Of a DNA stretch of 21,715 nucleotides, positions 10,672 through 18,905 are shown piece after piece. The notes beneath the pieces are model-generated. The model was not told the origin of the DNA, did no database searches, and saw only the letters and a list, made by a program, of their open reading frames with translations. Positions within the stretch are counted from its first letter, which is position 1. Each line of letters starts with the position of its first letter. Source of the DNA: CAYRSS01 sp964426945 (GTDB lineage Bacteria > Planctomycetota > Phycisphaerae > UBA1845); the NCBI GenBank assembly GCA_964426945.1, contig CAYRSS010000061.1, positions 1-21,715 of the forward strand, given 5' to 3'. Both the position numbers and the translations under genes were made by a program.

Positions 10672-11766
10672 CTACGTCGGATCAGGATCGGCGGTTCGCG
10701 CTTCTTCGTGGCCGTTCGGGAATCCGGGGATCAGAAAGATCTCGTCGGGGTGCTCGATAATCTCGCTGCCGGTGTAGCGGCGGCGGTCGGACTCGAGCCA
10801 GAGGTTGTCCTTATCGGGACCGTGCACCGGGGTGGTCAGCCACTCGGAGCTGCCGTCAAGGCGGAGGACGTTCTGGCCCTTGCCGCCATGATTGGGCGAA
10901 TTGGTCGTAGCCGGATCGATCTCGGCGTTGAACCGGCCGTTGACGAACAGCGGGCTGCGGTCGCCGAGGTACACCAACGGCTTGCTCGGCCGGGTCGGCG
11001 GATCGTCGCCGGCCATGTTGAGTGAGTCGAAGCTCGTGTTGAACGCCCCGTCAAAGTCGCTGCGGCTGGGGATGACCGAGGGGCTCATCGGCCGGGCGTT
11101 GGGATTCGACGGGCAGACGAAGGCTTGCGGCGAATCCACCAGGCCGAGCCGGAGCACGAGGTAGGAATGTCGGCTGTTGGACTGGAACGCCCCGGCGCGG
11201 TCGGGCTGGGCCGAAGGCAGCCACGGCGCCCGCGAAAGCGAGCCCGCGAAGGGCAGCGAAGCCATGGAGACGTCCTGGTACATCGATACGCCCTGGCCGA
11301 TGGCATGCATCCGGCTGCGGCAGACCGCCTGCTCGGAACGGGAGCGCACGCCCGGCACCAGCACGCTGAACAGCAGGGCGATGCACGCCGCGGCGGCGAG
11401 CACCTCGCGCATGGAGAAGAAAAACCCGCGGACGCCCGCGTCGCGGTCGGGCTGGGCGGGCTGGTCCATGCCCACGACGCCGAAGATCGGCGGGCGGGTG
11501 CGCCCGGCATCGCCGGCGCTCAGGCTGTTCGACTCGGTGCGGGACTGTTCGATGCGGCGGATGATGCGGTCGGCGAGGTTGGGAGCGGTCGGCGGGACGG
11601 TCCATTGGTCGAGCGGCTGGAGTACGCGACAGAGCCGGTCGTTTGCGCTCCGCAGCTGGGCGTCGCGCCGCAGCTCGGCGTTGAGCCAGGCGCGCTCGTC
11701 GCCGTCAAGCCGATCCAGGTGAAGGTCGAGAAGCAGTTCTTCCCGACGCTGGTGTCGATCTTCCAT
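10672..11766 (-). CDS. Membrane anti-sigma-like protein with pseudopilin/DUF1559-like outer part
   Basis: This gene encodes 364 residues. ATG at 11766 is preceded by GAGGAA eight bases upstream. Residues 1-75 are acidic and helical (LLLDLHLDRLDGDERAWLNAELRRD), like the cytoplasmic sigma-binding part of anti-sigma factors, but without the HxxxCxxC zinc motif. One membrane helix follows (about 117-139). The region after it, RSRSEQAVCRSRMHAIGQGVSMYQ (positions 141-164), closely resembles the stretch after the helix in planctomycete pseudopilin-like proteins. Near the end, NHGGKGQNVLRLDGSSEWL (292-310) is a variant of their H-x9-DG motif with one extra residue. It directly follows the ECF sigma gene (63 bases), so it probably holds that sigma at the membrane and senses an envelope signal (inference). 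Confidence 0.72.
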   Translation of the reverse strand: MEDRHQRREELLLDLHLDRLDGDERAWLNAELRRDAQLRSANDRLCRVLQPLDQWTVPPTAPNLADRIIRRIEQSRTESNSLSAGDAGRTRPPIFGVVGMDQPAQPDRDAGVRGFFFSMREVLAAAACIALLFSVLVPGVRSRSEQAVCRSRMHAIGQGVSMYQDVSMASLPFAGSLSRAPWLPSAQPDRAGAFQSNSRHSYLVLRLGLVDSPQAFVCPSNPNARPMSPSVIPSRSDFDGAFNTSFDSLNMAGDDPPTRPSKPLVYLGDRSPLFVNGRFNAEIDPATTNSPNHGGKGQNVLRLDGSSEWLTTPVHGPDKDNLWLESDRRRYTGSEIIEHPDEIFLIPGFPNGHEEARTADPDPT

Positions 11767-11829
11767 GAGCCGTGTTCCTCTACTGCTTGCCTCGCGCGGC
11801 CCGTGAAGGACCGCGTTCCCCTGTAATCT

Positions 11830-12435
11830 TCAGGCTCCCCTGTGCTCGGACCCGGCGACTGAAGCGTCGAGCCGGAGTTTGAATTCCGCAACGGCCGCGT
11901 GAAGGCGGCTCTTCACCGTGCCCAGCGGCACGTCGATGATCTCGGCGATTTCCTTGTACGGAAACCGGTGGTAGTAGGCGAGGATCAGGACCTCGCTCAG
12001 TCGCGAGGGCATGTCCTCGACGACGTTTTTCACCAGCCGCCGGCGCTCCTCAAAGCTGAGGTGCTCGTGCGGCGCCTCGGTGTCGTCCTGCATCAGGTCG
12101 ACGAATCGCTGGCTGCCGTCCTCGCCGGCGTCCACCGTCGCGTCGATCGGCACCTCGCGCTTGCGGTTCTTCGCCCGGAGGTAGTCTCGGGCCTTGTTGG
12201 CCGCGATGGTGAACAGCCAGGGCTTGAACCGCTTGGACGTGTCGAAGCTGCCAGCGGATGTGTGCACCTGGAGGAAGGCCTCCTGCACCACATCCTCCGC
12301 CGCCTGGCTGCTGCGCGTAAACCTCAGGACGAACTGGTGAAGCTCCTGAGCGTGGCGACGCACCAGCAGTTCAAAGCTGGCTGCCTTACCGGCCAGGTAT
12401 TCGGCGAGCAGGCTCTCATCCGATGGCGTCAACAC
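11830..12435 (-). CDS. ECF-family RNA polymerase sigma factor
   Basis: This gene encodes 201 residues. Region 2 spans about residues 20-92, with FVLRFTRSSQAAEDVVQEAFLQ (core binding) and FKPWLFTIAANKARDYLR (-10 recognition). A variable acidic linker follows. Region 4 (about 134-190) has the helix-turn-helix FPYKEIAEIIDVPLGTVKSRLHAA, which reads the -35 element. No region 3 is present, as expected for ECF sigmas. The start is either GTG at 12435 or TTG at 12432. The strong AAGGAGG at 12445-12439 is three bases from the GTG and six from the TTG, so the TTG is better spaced. The downstream membrane anti-sigma-like gene is probably co-transcribed. The divergent L,D-transpeptidase gene makes envelope maintenance a plausible target (inference). 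Confidence 0.93.
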   Translation of the reverse strand: MLTPSDESLLAEYLAGKAASFELLVRRHAQELHQFVLRFTRSSQAAEDVVQEAFLQVHTSAGSFDTSKRFKPWLFTIAANKARDYLRAKNRKREVPIDATVDAGEDGSQRFVDLMQDDTEAPHEHLSFEERRRLVKNVVEDMPSRLSEVLILAYYHRFPYKEIAEIIDVPLGTVKSRLHAAVAEFKLRLDASVAGSEHRGA

Positions 12436-12438
12436 GTC

Positions 12439-12445
12439 CCTCCTT
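12439..12445 (-). promoter_or_regulatory. Strong ribosome-binding site of the sigma gene
   Basis: AAGGAGG on the minus strand is the full anti-16S match. Its spacing is three bases to GTG at 12435 and six to TTG at 12432, favouring the TTG as the real start. Confidence 0.75.
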
Positions 12446-12459
12446 GTATCCTTACGCCG

Positions 12460-12506
12460 CCACGGACCGGCGGTTCATCCTGACCTCCGTCCGTGCCCAC
12501 GGACCG
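12460..12506. promoter_or_regulatory. Repeated CACGGAC motif between the sigma and L,D-transpeptidase genes
   Basis: CCACGGACCG occurs at 12460-12469 and again at 12497-12506, 37 bases apart. The inverse heptamer GTCCGTG at 12489-12495 makes a 16-base palindrome with 12498-12504. Three copies in the short gap between divergent genes suggest an operator. The plus-strand frame is open through here, so the repeats are non-coding only if the transpeptidase starts at 12513. Confidence 0.4.
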
Positions 12507-12512
12507 CCGGCA

Positions 12513-13208
12513 ATGGACTTTATCGGCCAGCCGACATGCCGCAGGGCCCGCGGCCTCTCTCAAGGGGGGGCGGCCGCCGGGCACGAGGGTGTCCTCGTAG
12601 CGCCCGCCCGCCGACGGGGGAGCCTGGGTTCCCCCCGGCGACCGGGTGTCGCTCTGCTCGCGGCGGCCGTCCTGCTCCTGGGGATTGTAGGCGCGGGCGG
12701 CGCGTTGAGGCTCTCGGAACCTCCTTCCTCGCAGGTGATTACGCTCAGGTCACCCCGCGTTGTGGTGGTCAAGAGCCAGCGCCGCGTACACCTGTTCGAC
12801 GGCGAACGCCTGGTGCGGAGCTACCCGGCGGACCTCGGCTTCGCTCCCGCGGGCCCCAAACGCCTGGCCGACGACGGAAGGACGCCGGAGGGTCGCTTCC
12901 GCGTCGTCAGCAAGAACGCGGCGAGCCCCAACCACCGCTTCCTCGGCCTTGATTACCCGGACTTGAATACCGCGAAGTGGGGCTGTGACAGGGGGCTGAT
13001 ATCGATGGGGGAGCTAAGCGGCATCGAGCAAGCCCACGCCCGGGGCGGCTGCCCGGAGTGGGGCACTGCGCTCGGTGGAGGGGTGGGCATTCACGGCGGG
13101 GGCAGAGGCGAGGACTGGACCGCGGGTTGCATCGCGCTGACCGATCGCGATGTCGAGGAACTCTTCGCGGTGCTGCGGATCGGCGACGAGGTCGAAATAC
13201 TGCCGTAA
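12513..13208 (+). CDS. L,D-transpeptidase (YkuD domain), membrane anchored
   Basis: This gene encodes 231 residues from ATG at 12513. The frame is open back to 12423, but an earlier start would overlap the divergent sigma gene and its ribosome-binding site, so 12513 is preferred with some doubt. A basic N-terminus leads to one membrane helix (about residues 45-64), probably an anchor with the catalytic part in the periplasm. The YkuD domain (about 80-230) starts with VVVVKSQRRVHLFDGERLV and contains RTPEGRFRVVSKN. It ends in the catalytic block HGGGRGEDWTAGCIAL, with His194 and Cys206. Such enzymes form 3-3 cross-links in peptidoglycan or attach proteins to it. Its divergent position next to an ECF sigma gene suggests control by that sigma (inference). 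Confidence 0.9.
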   Translation: MDFIGQPTCRRARGLSQGGAAAGHEGVLVAPARRRGSLGSPRRPGVALLAAAVLLLGIVGAGGALRLSEPPSSQVITLRSPRVVVVKSQRRVHLFDGERLVRSYPADLGFAPAGPKRLADDGRTPEGRFRVVSKNAASPNHRFLGLDYPDLNTAKWGCDRGLISMGELSGIEQAHARGGCPEWGTALGGGVGIHGGGRGEDWTAGCIALTDRDVEELFAVLRIGDEVEILP

Positions 13209-13227
13209 CAGCCAAGAAGTCAACAGG

Positions 13228-13337
13228 TCAAAACGCCAACACAGGAACGCGGACGGCGGCCTGAGGAGCAATCGGCGGGCGGACGGCGTGTTGACGACCT
13301 GGTGTCCCCGGCGCGTAGTCCTGGCGTTTTGGCGTTT
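13228..13337. repeat. Inverted short-repeat block before the sigma-54 activator gene
   Basis: AAACGCCAA (13231-13239) is the perfect inverse of TTGGCGTTT (13329-13337). The right side is a tandem copy of TGGCGTTT (13322-13329 and 13330-13337). The surrounding bases on the left are unusually A-rich for this window. The block fills most of the gap between the L,D-transpeptidase stop and the activator start. I see no gene or clear promoter in it. Confidence 0.5.
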
Positions 13338-13340
13338 CTA

Positions 13341-14888
13341 ATGGTCTTTCCCGTTCACGGCCTATCTTCGCGTGCGTTGTCGGCGCTGGCCCAGGCGTCG
13401 GCGGCGATCAACTCGACGCTCGAACTGCAGGCCGTGCTGGGGCACATCGCTCAATCGGCGGCGGACGTGATGGAGGCCGAGGCGACAAGCGTCCTCACCT
13501 ACGAAGCCCCGACGCACAAGCTGGTCTTCGTCGCGGCGGTCGGGCCGCAGGCGACGGTTCTCGCCGGGCGCGAGTTCTCGGCGGATCTGGGCATTGCCGG
13601 GCGCGTGTTGAGGTCAGGCCGGGCGGAGAACGTCGCCGACGTGTCGCGCAATCCGGACTTCTTCAGCGGCATCGACGAACTCAGCCACTTTCAGACGCGC
13701 GGCCTCCTGGCCGCGCCCATGATCTTCGAAAACGAGGTGATCGGCGTTGTCGAGGTGCTCAACCGCAAGGATGGCGGCGCGTTCGACGAGGATGACCTTC
13801 GCCTGCTGGAGGTGTTTGCCAACCTGGCCGCCTGCGGCGTCCGCAACGCCCGCGCGCATGAGCACCTCCGCCGGGCGAACCAGGCGCTGCGCCGCGAGGT
13901 GCTGGCCGAGACGGGCATCATCGGTTCCTCCGCACCGGTGCGGCAGATGCTCGCGCTGGCCGACCGTGTAGCGGGTACGCAGGCTACGGTGCTGCTGCTG
14001 GGCGAAACCGGCACGGGCAAGGAGCTGCTGGCCAAGTACATCCACAGCGCCTCGGACCGTCGTGAGCAGGCGTTCGTCGCGGTGAACTGTGCCGCGCTGC
14101 CGGAGACGTTGCTCGAAAGCGAGCTGTTCGGCCATGAGAAGGGGGCGTTTACCGGGGCCATCGCTCAGCATGTCGGCCGGTTTGAGCTGGCCGATCGGGG
14201 CACGCTCTTTCTCGACGAGATCGGCGACATCAGCGCTTCGACGCAGGTGAAGCTGCTGCGGATGCTGCAGGAGCGATCCTTCACGCGTGTCGGCGGGACG
14301 AAGACCATCTCGTGCGATGTGCGCGTGATTGCTGCGACCAACCGAGACCTGAAGCGCGCCATCGCTGACGGCCGATTCCGCGACGATCTGTACTACCGCC
14401 TCAACGTGTTTCCGATTCACCTGCCGCCGCTGCGGGCCCGGCCGGAGGATATCCCGCTGCTCGTGCGACACTACGCCCGCCTGGCGTCGATCAACCTCGG
14501 CGCCGGCGCGTGCGAAGTGTCTGCTCCCGCGATGTCGCGGCTGGTGGCGTACGACTGGCCGGGCAACATCCGCGAGCTGGCGAACGTCGTCGAGCGGGCG
14601 GTGCTGATGGCGGACGGCCCGGCGGTCACGCCGGATCACCTGCCCCCGGAACTCACCCGCGCCGACGGTCGCGGCGGCGCACCAGCGACGCGTGCGACTG
14701 AGCCGCGCGGCGCGGCAGTCAGCGGGCCCGGTCGGCCGAGTACCCTGCACGACGCGGAGCGCGCGATGATCGTCGACGCCCTTCGCCAGAACGGCTGGAA
14801 CCAGACCCGCGCGGCCGAAGCGCTGGGCATCAGCCGAGATCATCTTCGCTATCGGGTGAAGAAGTACGGGATTGCGAAGGGGGAGTAG
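13341..14888 (+). CDS. Sigma-54-dependent transcriptional activator with GAF sensor
   Basis: This gene encodes 515 residues from ATG at 13341. An earlier in-frame GTG at 13302 would place part of the protein in a short-repeat block, so it is less likely. A GAF domain covers about residues 25-170, including GIAGRVLRSGRAENVADVSR and GLLAAPMIFENEVIGVVEVLN. The AAA+ domain (about 193-425) has Walker A GETGTGKE (221-228), the sigma-54 contact loop GAFTGA (268-273), Walker B LFLDEIGD (289-296) and WPGNIREL (406-413). A Fis-type helix-turn-helix is at 480-512 (NQTRAAEALGISRDHLRYRVKKYG). All motifs needed to drive open-complex formation by RpoN are intact. The GAF domain would bind a small ligand, which cannot be read here. 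Target genes are unknown. Confidence 0.95.
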   Translation: MVFPVHGLSSRALSALAQASAAINSTLELQAVLGHIAQSAADVMEAEATSVLTYEAPTHKLVFVAAVGPQATVLAGREFSADLGIAGRVLRSGRAENVADVSRNPDFFSGIDELSHFQTRGLLAAPMIFENEVIGVVEVLNRKDGGAFDEDDLRLLEVFANLAACGVRNARAHEHLRRANQALRREVLAETGIIGSSAPVRQMLALADRVAGTQATVLLLGETGTGKELLAKYIHSASDRREQAFVAVNCAALPETLLESELFGHEKGAFTGAIAQHVGRFELADRGTLFLDEIGDISASTQVKLLRMLQERSFTRVGGTKTISCDVRVIAATNRDLKRAIADGRFRDDLYYRLNVFPIHLPPLRARPEDIPLLVRHYARLASINLGAGACEVSAPAMSRLVAYDWPGNIRELANVVERAVLMADGPAVTPDHLPPELTRADGRGGAPATRATEPRGAAVSGPGRPSTLHDAERAMIVDALRQNGWNQTRAAEALGISRDHLRYRVKKYGIAKGE

Positions 14889-14909
14889 CAGCCCGGCGGG
14901 TTGCTACTC
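14883..14909. terminator. Hairpin covering both stop codons of two convergent genes
   Basis: Bases 14883-14894 (GAGTAGCAGCCC) pair with 14898-14909 over 12 positions, eleven Watson-Crick and one G-U, around a three-base loop. The plus-strand gene stops at 14886-14888 and the minus-strand gene at 14904-14906, both as GAG TAG. No T-run follows on either side, so it may act as a bidirectional block or RNA end protector rather than a standard terminator. Confidence 0.55.
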
Positions 14910-16454
14910 GAAGTACCGGCCCGTATCGAGGCGGTACTCGGTTTCGCGCACGTCCATCATCGTCCAGTGCAACACCGTGCCCAGAAGCTGCACGACCAGT
15001 AGTGCCACCGCCAGGTTCGCGGATGCCCGCGGCGCCCGCCAGGCGCTTCGCCGGGCCGCCAGCGGCAGGAGCAGCAGCGGGATGAAGGGGATCCACAGCC
15101 GGGGTGTTTCGTTGTTGTTGGCGAAGAAGTAGCTGTAGGTCATGACCGCCAGCGTGCAGATCAGCAGCCGCCCGGCCAGCGCGGCCGCGGCGTCGCGCAC
15201 GAGCCGGCGCTGCGTGATCAGGATGAACAGCGCCGGACCGGCAAAGAGCAGGAACAACGGAAGTCCGTACGCCGTCATCCACAGTGGATCGGCTATGACG
15301 CCCTCCTGGATCTGGCCGTAGCGGCGGCCGACGGCGAGGATCGTTCGCGGGATGTTCCAGTCCGCTGCTATGTAGTACACCACCGACGCCAGGCCGCCAC
15401 CCACCGCGGCGGGCATCGCACAACGCACCAGCCATCGCACCGCGTTTGCCCGCGCCTCGCCGACACGGCAGGCATCCCACAAAGTTGTGCACGCAACGAT
15501 CAGCAGAATCCAGGCGTGAATCAGGCCGAAGCTCGCGCCGACGACGAACGACGCGCCGGCCGCCGCGCACCACCCCGGCTTCCCGGATCGGTAGCCCGCG
15601 AGCCACATCCACAGCATCGCCAGCACGGTGAGCAATTGCGCCGGATCTTTCCCGGGCGTGAAGTTCACCGTGGCCGGGTTGAACACGCAGCAGAAGGCGA
15701 TGGCGATCGCGGCCGGCGCGCGCAGCCACAGCCGCGCGAGCAGGTACGCAAAGAGCAGCGACCACCCCCAGACCACGGTCATTCCGATTGCGAGCACGAG
15801 GTAGGCCGCGAACCAGCGGGCCTGCTCCGCATCGGTCGCCGAGGCGGTGAGTTCGTAGCGGGCGTCCAGCGCGGTGAAGATCGGGGGCACCGCGCGGACA
15901 AGTTCGGCCGCGATCAGCGCGGCCACGGTCATCCCCTGCGGATTACTGAGCAGCCGACGCCCGCCGACATCTTCAGGATCAAGCTGCAGCCGCCGGAAGA
16001 ACAGGTCGGACACGTACGCCCGCACCGAGGGCACATGCCTGGCTTCAATCGTGAAAGCGCCCTCGTGGGACGGTGATTCGAGGTTGAAGATGTGATAGCC
16101 GGCGTGGCTCGGCGGGGCGAGGTAGGTCCATCCCACCAGGGCCACGTAGGCCGCCAGCGCCGCCACACCCCAGCCGCGCGGATGTCGTCCGCGCCACGCG
16201 GCGTGTAAGGCATAAACGCCACCGCAGCCGATGGCGATCGCCGGCAGGGCGTGGATCAGCCGCAACGGGCCATAGAGTGAGTAGCGATAGAACAGGTGGG
16301 GCTGTCCGAGCCGGACGTCCAGCAGCCAGAGGATCAGCAGCAGGGCAATCGGCCAGCCGCCGAGCACCAGCCAACGGCGGAGCAGGCCACCAACGGCGGC
16401 GTCCTCGGGGGCTTCATCCGCTGCGGCGGGGGGCAGGTGGGGCGGCGCGTCCAT
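14904..16454 (-). CDS. Polytopic membrane protein, function unknown, possibly GT-C-like
   Basis: This gene encodes 516 residues from ATG at 16454. The frame extends to 16538, but the added part is Arg/Cys-rich and looks non-coding. About twelve membrane segments are suggested. The first (about residues 25-45) follows a short Pro/Ala/acidic N-terminus. A large outer segment comes before residue 200 and contains PSHAGYHIFNLESPSHEGAFTIEARHVPSVRAYVSD. Later segments include FNPATVNFTPGKDPAQLLTV and FFANNNETPRLWIPFIPLLLLPL. The layout (large first loops, many helices, short aromatic and acidic outer loops) resembles lipid-linked sugar transferases, but I see no definite catalytic signature. It converges on the sigma-54 activator with 15 bases between stop codons. 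A second polytopic protein of similar size lies at 9041-10573, but I cannot show that they are paralogues. Confidence 0.7.
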   Translation of the reverse strand: MDAPPHLPPAAADEAPEDAAVGGLLRRWLVLGGWPIALLLILWLLDVRLGQPHLFYRYSLYGPLRLIHALPAIAIGCGGVYALHAAWRGRHPRGWGVAALAAYVALVGWTYLAPPSHAGYHIFNLESPSHEGAFTIEARHVPSVRAYVSDLFFRRLQLDPEDVGGRRLLSNPQGMTVAALIAAELVRAVPPIFTALDARYELTASATDAEQARWFAAYLVLAIGMTVVWGWSLLFAYLLARLWLRAPAAIAIAFCCVFNPATVNFTPGKDPAQLLTVLAMLWMWLAGYRSGKPGWCAAAGASFVVGASFGLIHAWILLIVACTTLWDACRVGEARANAVRWLVRCAMPAAVGGGLASVVYYIAADWNIPRTILAVGRRYGQIQEGVIADPLWMTAYGLPLFLLFAGPALFILITQRRLVRDAAAALAGRLLICTLAVMTYSYFFANNNETPRLWIPFIPLLLLPLAARRSAWRAPRASANLAVALLVVQLLGTVLHWTMMDVRETEYRLDTGRYFE

Positions 16455-16571
16455 GGCGGGGCGTATCCCGGCAGCGCAGTCGCGCAGGCGACCGTCACCT
16501 GCGGCCCGCCTTCGGCGGTGGCCGCATGATAGGCACAATCGAGGTCAGGGCGAAACCCCACGGACGATCGG

Positions 16572-18905
16572 CTATGGCGCCGCGGCGGCGATCAGCGCCG
16601 CCCAGTCGGCGAGGTCGACGTCGGTGTCGAGGTCGATGTTGAACACGCCGCAGCCGGGGGGCACACCGCGGCCGGCCGGACCGTTCATGCACTGGGCGAA
16701 CGTGACGGCATCCGCCGCGTTGAACAGGCCGTTGCCGTCGGCGTCGCCGTCGACCGCCGGACAGTCGTGGGCCTCGATGAGGATGTCATCTACGGCCGCT
16801 TCGACGATCGAACCGGATCCCAGATCGCGGGCCGCCACGCGCAGCCGCACCGTGGCGGTGGGCGTGATGTAGTCCATCAGGCGGAACTCAAGGCGCTGCC
16901 AGGTGAGCGTGTTGGAGGAAATCGCCGCGATGGTGGTCCAGCCGCCGCCGTTGTTGGGGGAGACCTGTACGGGCATGTCGTCGGCGTTGGGCGCGGCCCC
17001 CTGGTCATTCGAGTACCAGTACCAGAGGGATATCACCGGGTCGGTGCCGGCGAGATCGAGCAACGGCGAAAGCAGCGTCGTCGTGCCCGAGTCAACGTCG
17101 TAGGCACCTACGCCCCCGCTCCACGACGCCCGTCCGTCGGTGACGAAGCACATCGAGCCCGCGCCGGGCGTGTGGTCGTCGCCGGGCTGGGCGTGCGTCC
17201 CGATCGGATTGGCTCGCTCCCAGCGGCCCTGAGCGGCGTTGTCGCCGCTGACGCCGGTGCTCCATCCTGCGTCGGATTCGGCGTCGTCAAAGTAGATCAC
17301 CTCGCTGCCCATGCGGACCATCGCGAGGGCCGTCGGCGCGTCGAGCGGGTACACCGTCTCACGGCCGAGCTCGCTCACCGCGCGGACATACCACTCCACG
17401 TCGGTGCGGCACCCGAGCGGGGGAATCACGCCGCTCCAGGATCCGTCCGGCTCGTGGACCATGGCCGCTTCGCTGAACTCCGTCGTTCCGGCGGGGCGAT
17501 AGCGCAGCGTCACGCCGTTGTCGGCGACCGTACCGGCGTGATCGGTTACGTTCACACGGACGTTGAAGGTCTCGCCGGTCGCCACGTGAAGGGCCGGATC
17601 CACCGCGGGCTCGATGCGCAGATCCGCCGCCAGCCACTCGCCGATCAGCAGGATCGACGGCAGGTTTTCCTCGCAGGTCGCGAGGATCTGGTCGGCCGGC
17701 AACAGGAATCCGAACTGACCCTTGTCGCGAAGCTCGTAGGTGATCGCGAAGATGTTGCGGCCGGGCAGGTTCGCGCCGTAGACCCAATCCACCGAGCCGC
17801 CCGAAGTCTGGTAAATCGCCTGGTAGACCGAACCGGTCACGTGGCGGGAACCGTGCACCGCGCGGAGCCTGTCTGCGAGGGTGTTGACGACATTCGAAAA
17901 CGTGGCGTCATCCGCCGAGGGATCGGCTGTCGCCCCGAACGGCCACATGACGAGTTGGCCGTAGCTGTGGTAATCGATGTACGCCACGATGTTCGGTCGC
18001 GCGAGGATGAAGTCGCGCATGGCCTGCGTCTCCGGCTCGGAAAACGCCGAGGGGCCGCGGTAGGTTTCGCTGGAGGGTGTGCTGCTGGCGCCGGGCCCGC
18101 CCCACGCGTATCCCCAGTTGCGATTCAGGTCCACGCCGATCGAACCGTCCAGGTTCGGGCGACGGTTCTTGCGCCACAGCCGCTGCGTCGCGGTGTAGAC
18201 ATAGCCGTCCGGGTTCATGACGGGAACGATGAGCCACTCCACCTCGTTCACGAGGCGGGCAGCCAGCACGTCGCTTGCGTAGTTTGCGAGCAACCACTCG
18301 GCGACGTAGATCGGCACCGGCACGTTGATCCACTCGCGCGAGTGCTGTCCGCCGTGAAAGAAGAATCCGGGGCGGTTGGAGGTATCTCCAGGACCGGTGA
18401 TGCGCAGGCAACGGATCGGCCGATTCTCAAGAGACTGGCCGACGGTGATGACCTGTGCCAGGTCGGGGTACTGAAGGGCCAGGGAATCGAGTTTCGCCTC
18501 GATGACATCAAGCGGATGGTAGCTTACGTAGTCAAACGCCCCGCGCAGCACGCCGATCGGCGGCTGCTGGGCCGCGACCATCGCGCCGACGTCGGCGATG
18601 AGCACGTCGAAGTCGAGATCCGAAGCGGCCAGGTCGGCCAGGCGGTGGGCCTCGATCCGCGCGTCGATCTCGCCGGGCCCGACGCTCACACCCCATTCGG
18701 CGTCGGTCGACAGGTTATCCGGCGACCAGATGTCGCTGGTCAGTCCGCGAAGGGTCTCCCACTGCGCCGGGGTTTCGACGCGCACGCGGATGACCTGCTG
18801 GCCGTTGTAGATCTCCGGCCCGGCCGCGGCGGGAGCGGCTCCCGCGGCGAGGATCACCAGCACCGCGAACACGGTCGGCGCAAGGTCACGGCGCGTCATG
18901 AACAT
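16572..18905 (-). CDS. Secreted M14 zinc carboxypeptidase precursor with dockerin-like C-terminus
   Basis: This gene encodes 777 residues. ATG at 18905 follows AGGGGGA. A signal peptide (about residues 1-28, ending AAPAAAG) leads to an M14 propeptide-like region (about 35-112), then the catalytic domain (about 125-425). Zinc ligands are H188 and E191 in GGQHSREW, and H313 in DYHSYGQ. The substrate pair N261-R262 is in DLNRNWGY, the substrate tyrosine is probably Y376 in SVDWVYG, and the catalytic E391 is in ITYELRDKGQFGFLLP. The match to animal-type pancreatic carboxypeptidases is strong in this part. A beta-rich region (about 430-715) follows, then DGDADGNGLFNAADAVTF and DLDTDVDLADWAALI, two calcium-loop repeats like dockerin domains of planctomycete secreted proteins. 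It probably trims peptides outside the cell. The preferred C-terminal residue is not predicted. Confidence 0.93.
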   Translation of the reverse strand: MFMTRRDLAPTVFAVLVILAAGAAPAAAGPEIYNGQQVIRVRVETPAQWETLRGLTSDIWSPDNLSTDAEWGVSVGPGEIDARIEAHRLADLAASDLDFDVLIADVGAMVAAQQPPIGVLRGAFDYVSYHPLDVIEAKLDSLALQYPDLAQVITVGQSLENRPIRCLRITGPGDTSNRPGFFFHGGQHSREWINVPVPIYVAEWLLANYASDVLAARLVNEVEWLIVPVMNPDGYVYTATQRLWRKNRRPNLDGSIGVDLNRNWGYAWGGPGASSTPSSETYRGPSAFSEPETQAMRDFILARPNIVAYIDYHSYGQLVMWPFGATADPSADDATFSNVVNTLADRLRAVHGSRHVTGSVYQAIYQTSGGSVDWVYGANLPGRNIFAITYELRDKGQFGFLLPADQILATCEENLPSILLIGEWLAADLRIEPAVDPALHVATGETFNVRVNVTDHAGTVADNGVTLRYRPAGTTEFSEAAMVHEPDGSWSGVIPPLGCRTDVEWYVRAVSELGRETVYPLDAPTALAMVRMGSEVIYFDDAESDAGWSTGVSGDNAAQGRWERANPIGTHAQPGDDHTPGAGSMCFVTDGRASWSGGVGAYDVDSGTTTLLSPLLDLAGTDPVISLWYWYSNDQGAAPNADDMPVQVSPNNGGGWTTIAAISSNTLTWQRLEFRLMDYITPTATVRLRVAARDLGSGSIVEAAVDDILIEAHDCPAVDGDADGNGLFNAADAVTFAQCMNGPAGRGVPPGCGVFNIDLDTDVDLADWAALIAAAAP

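Noticed and set aside
13614..14843. Minus-strand open frame of 409 codons opposite the sigma-54 activator
   Set aside because: The opposite strand carries a complete set of GAF, AAA+ and Fis motifs, and this frame has none.
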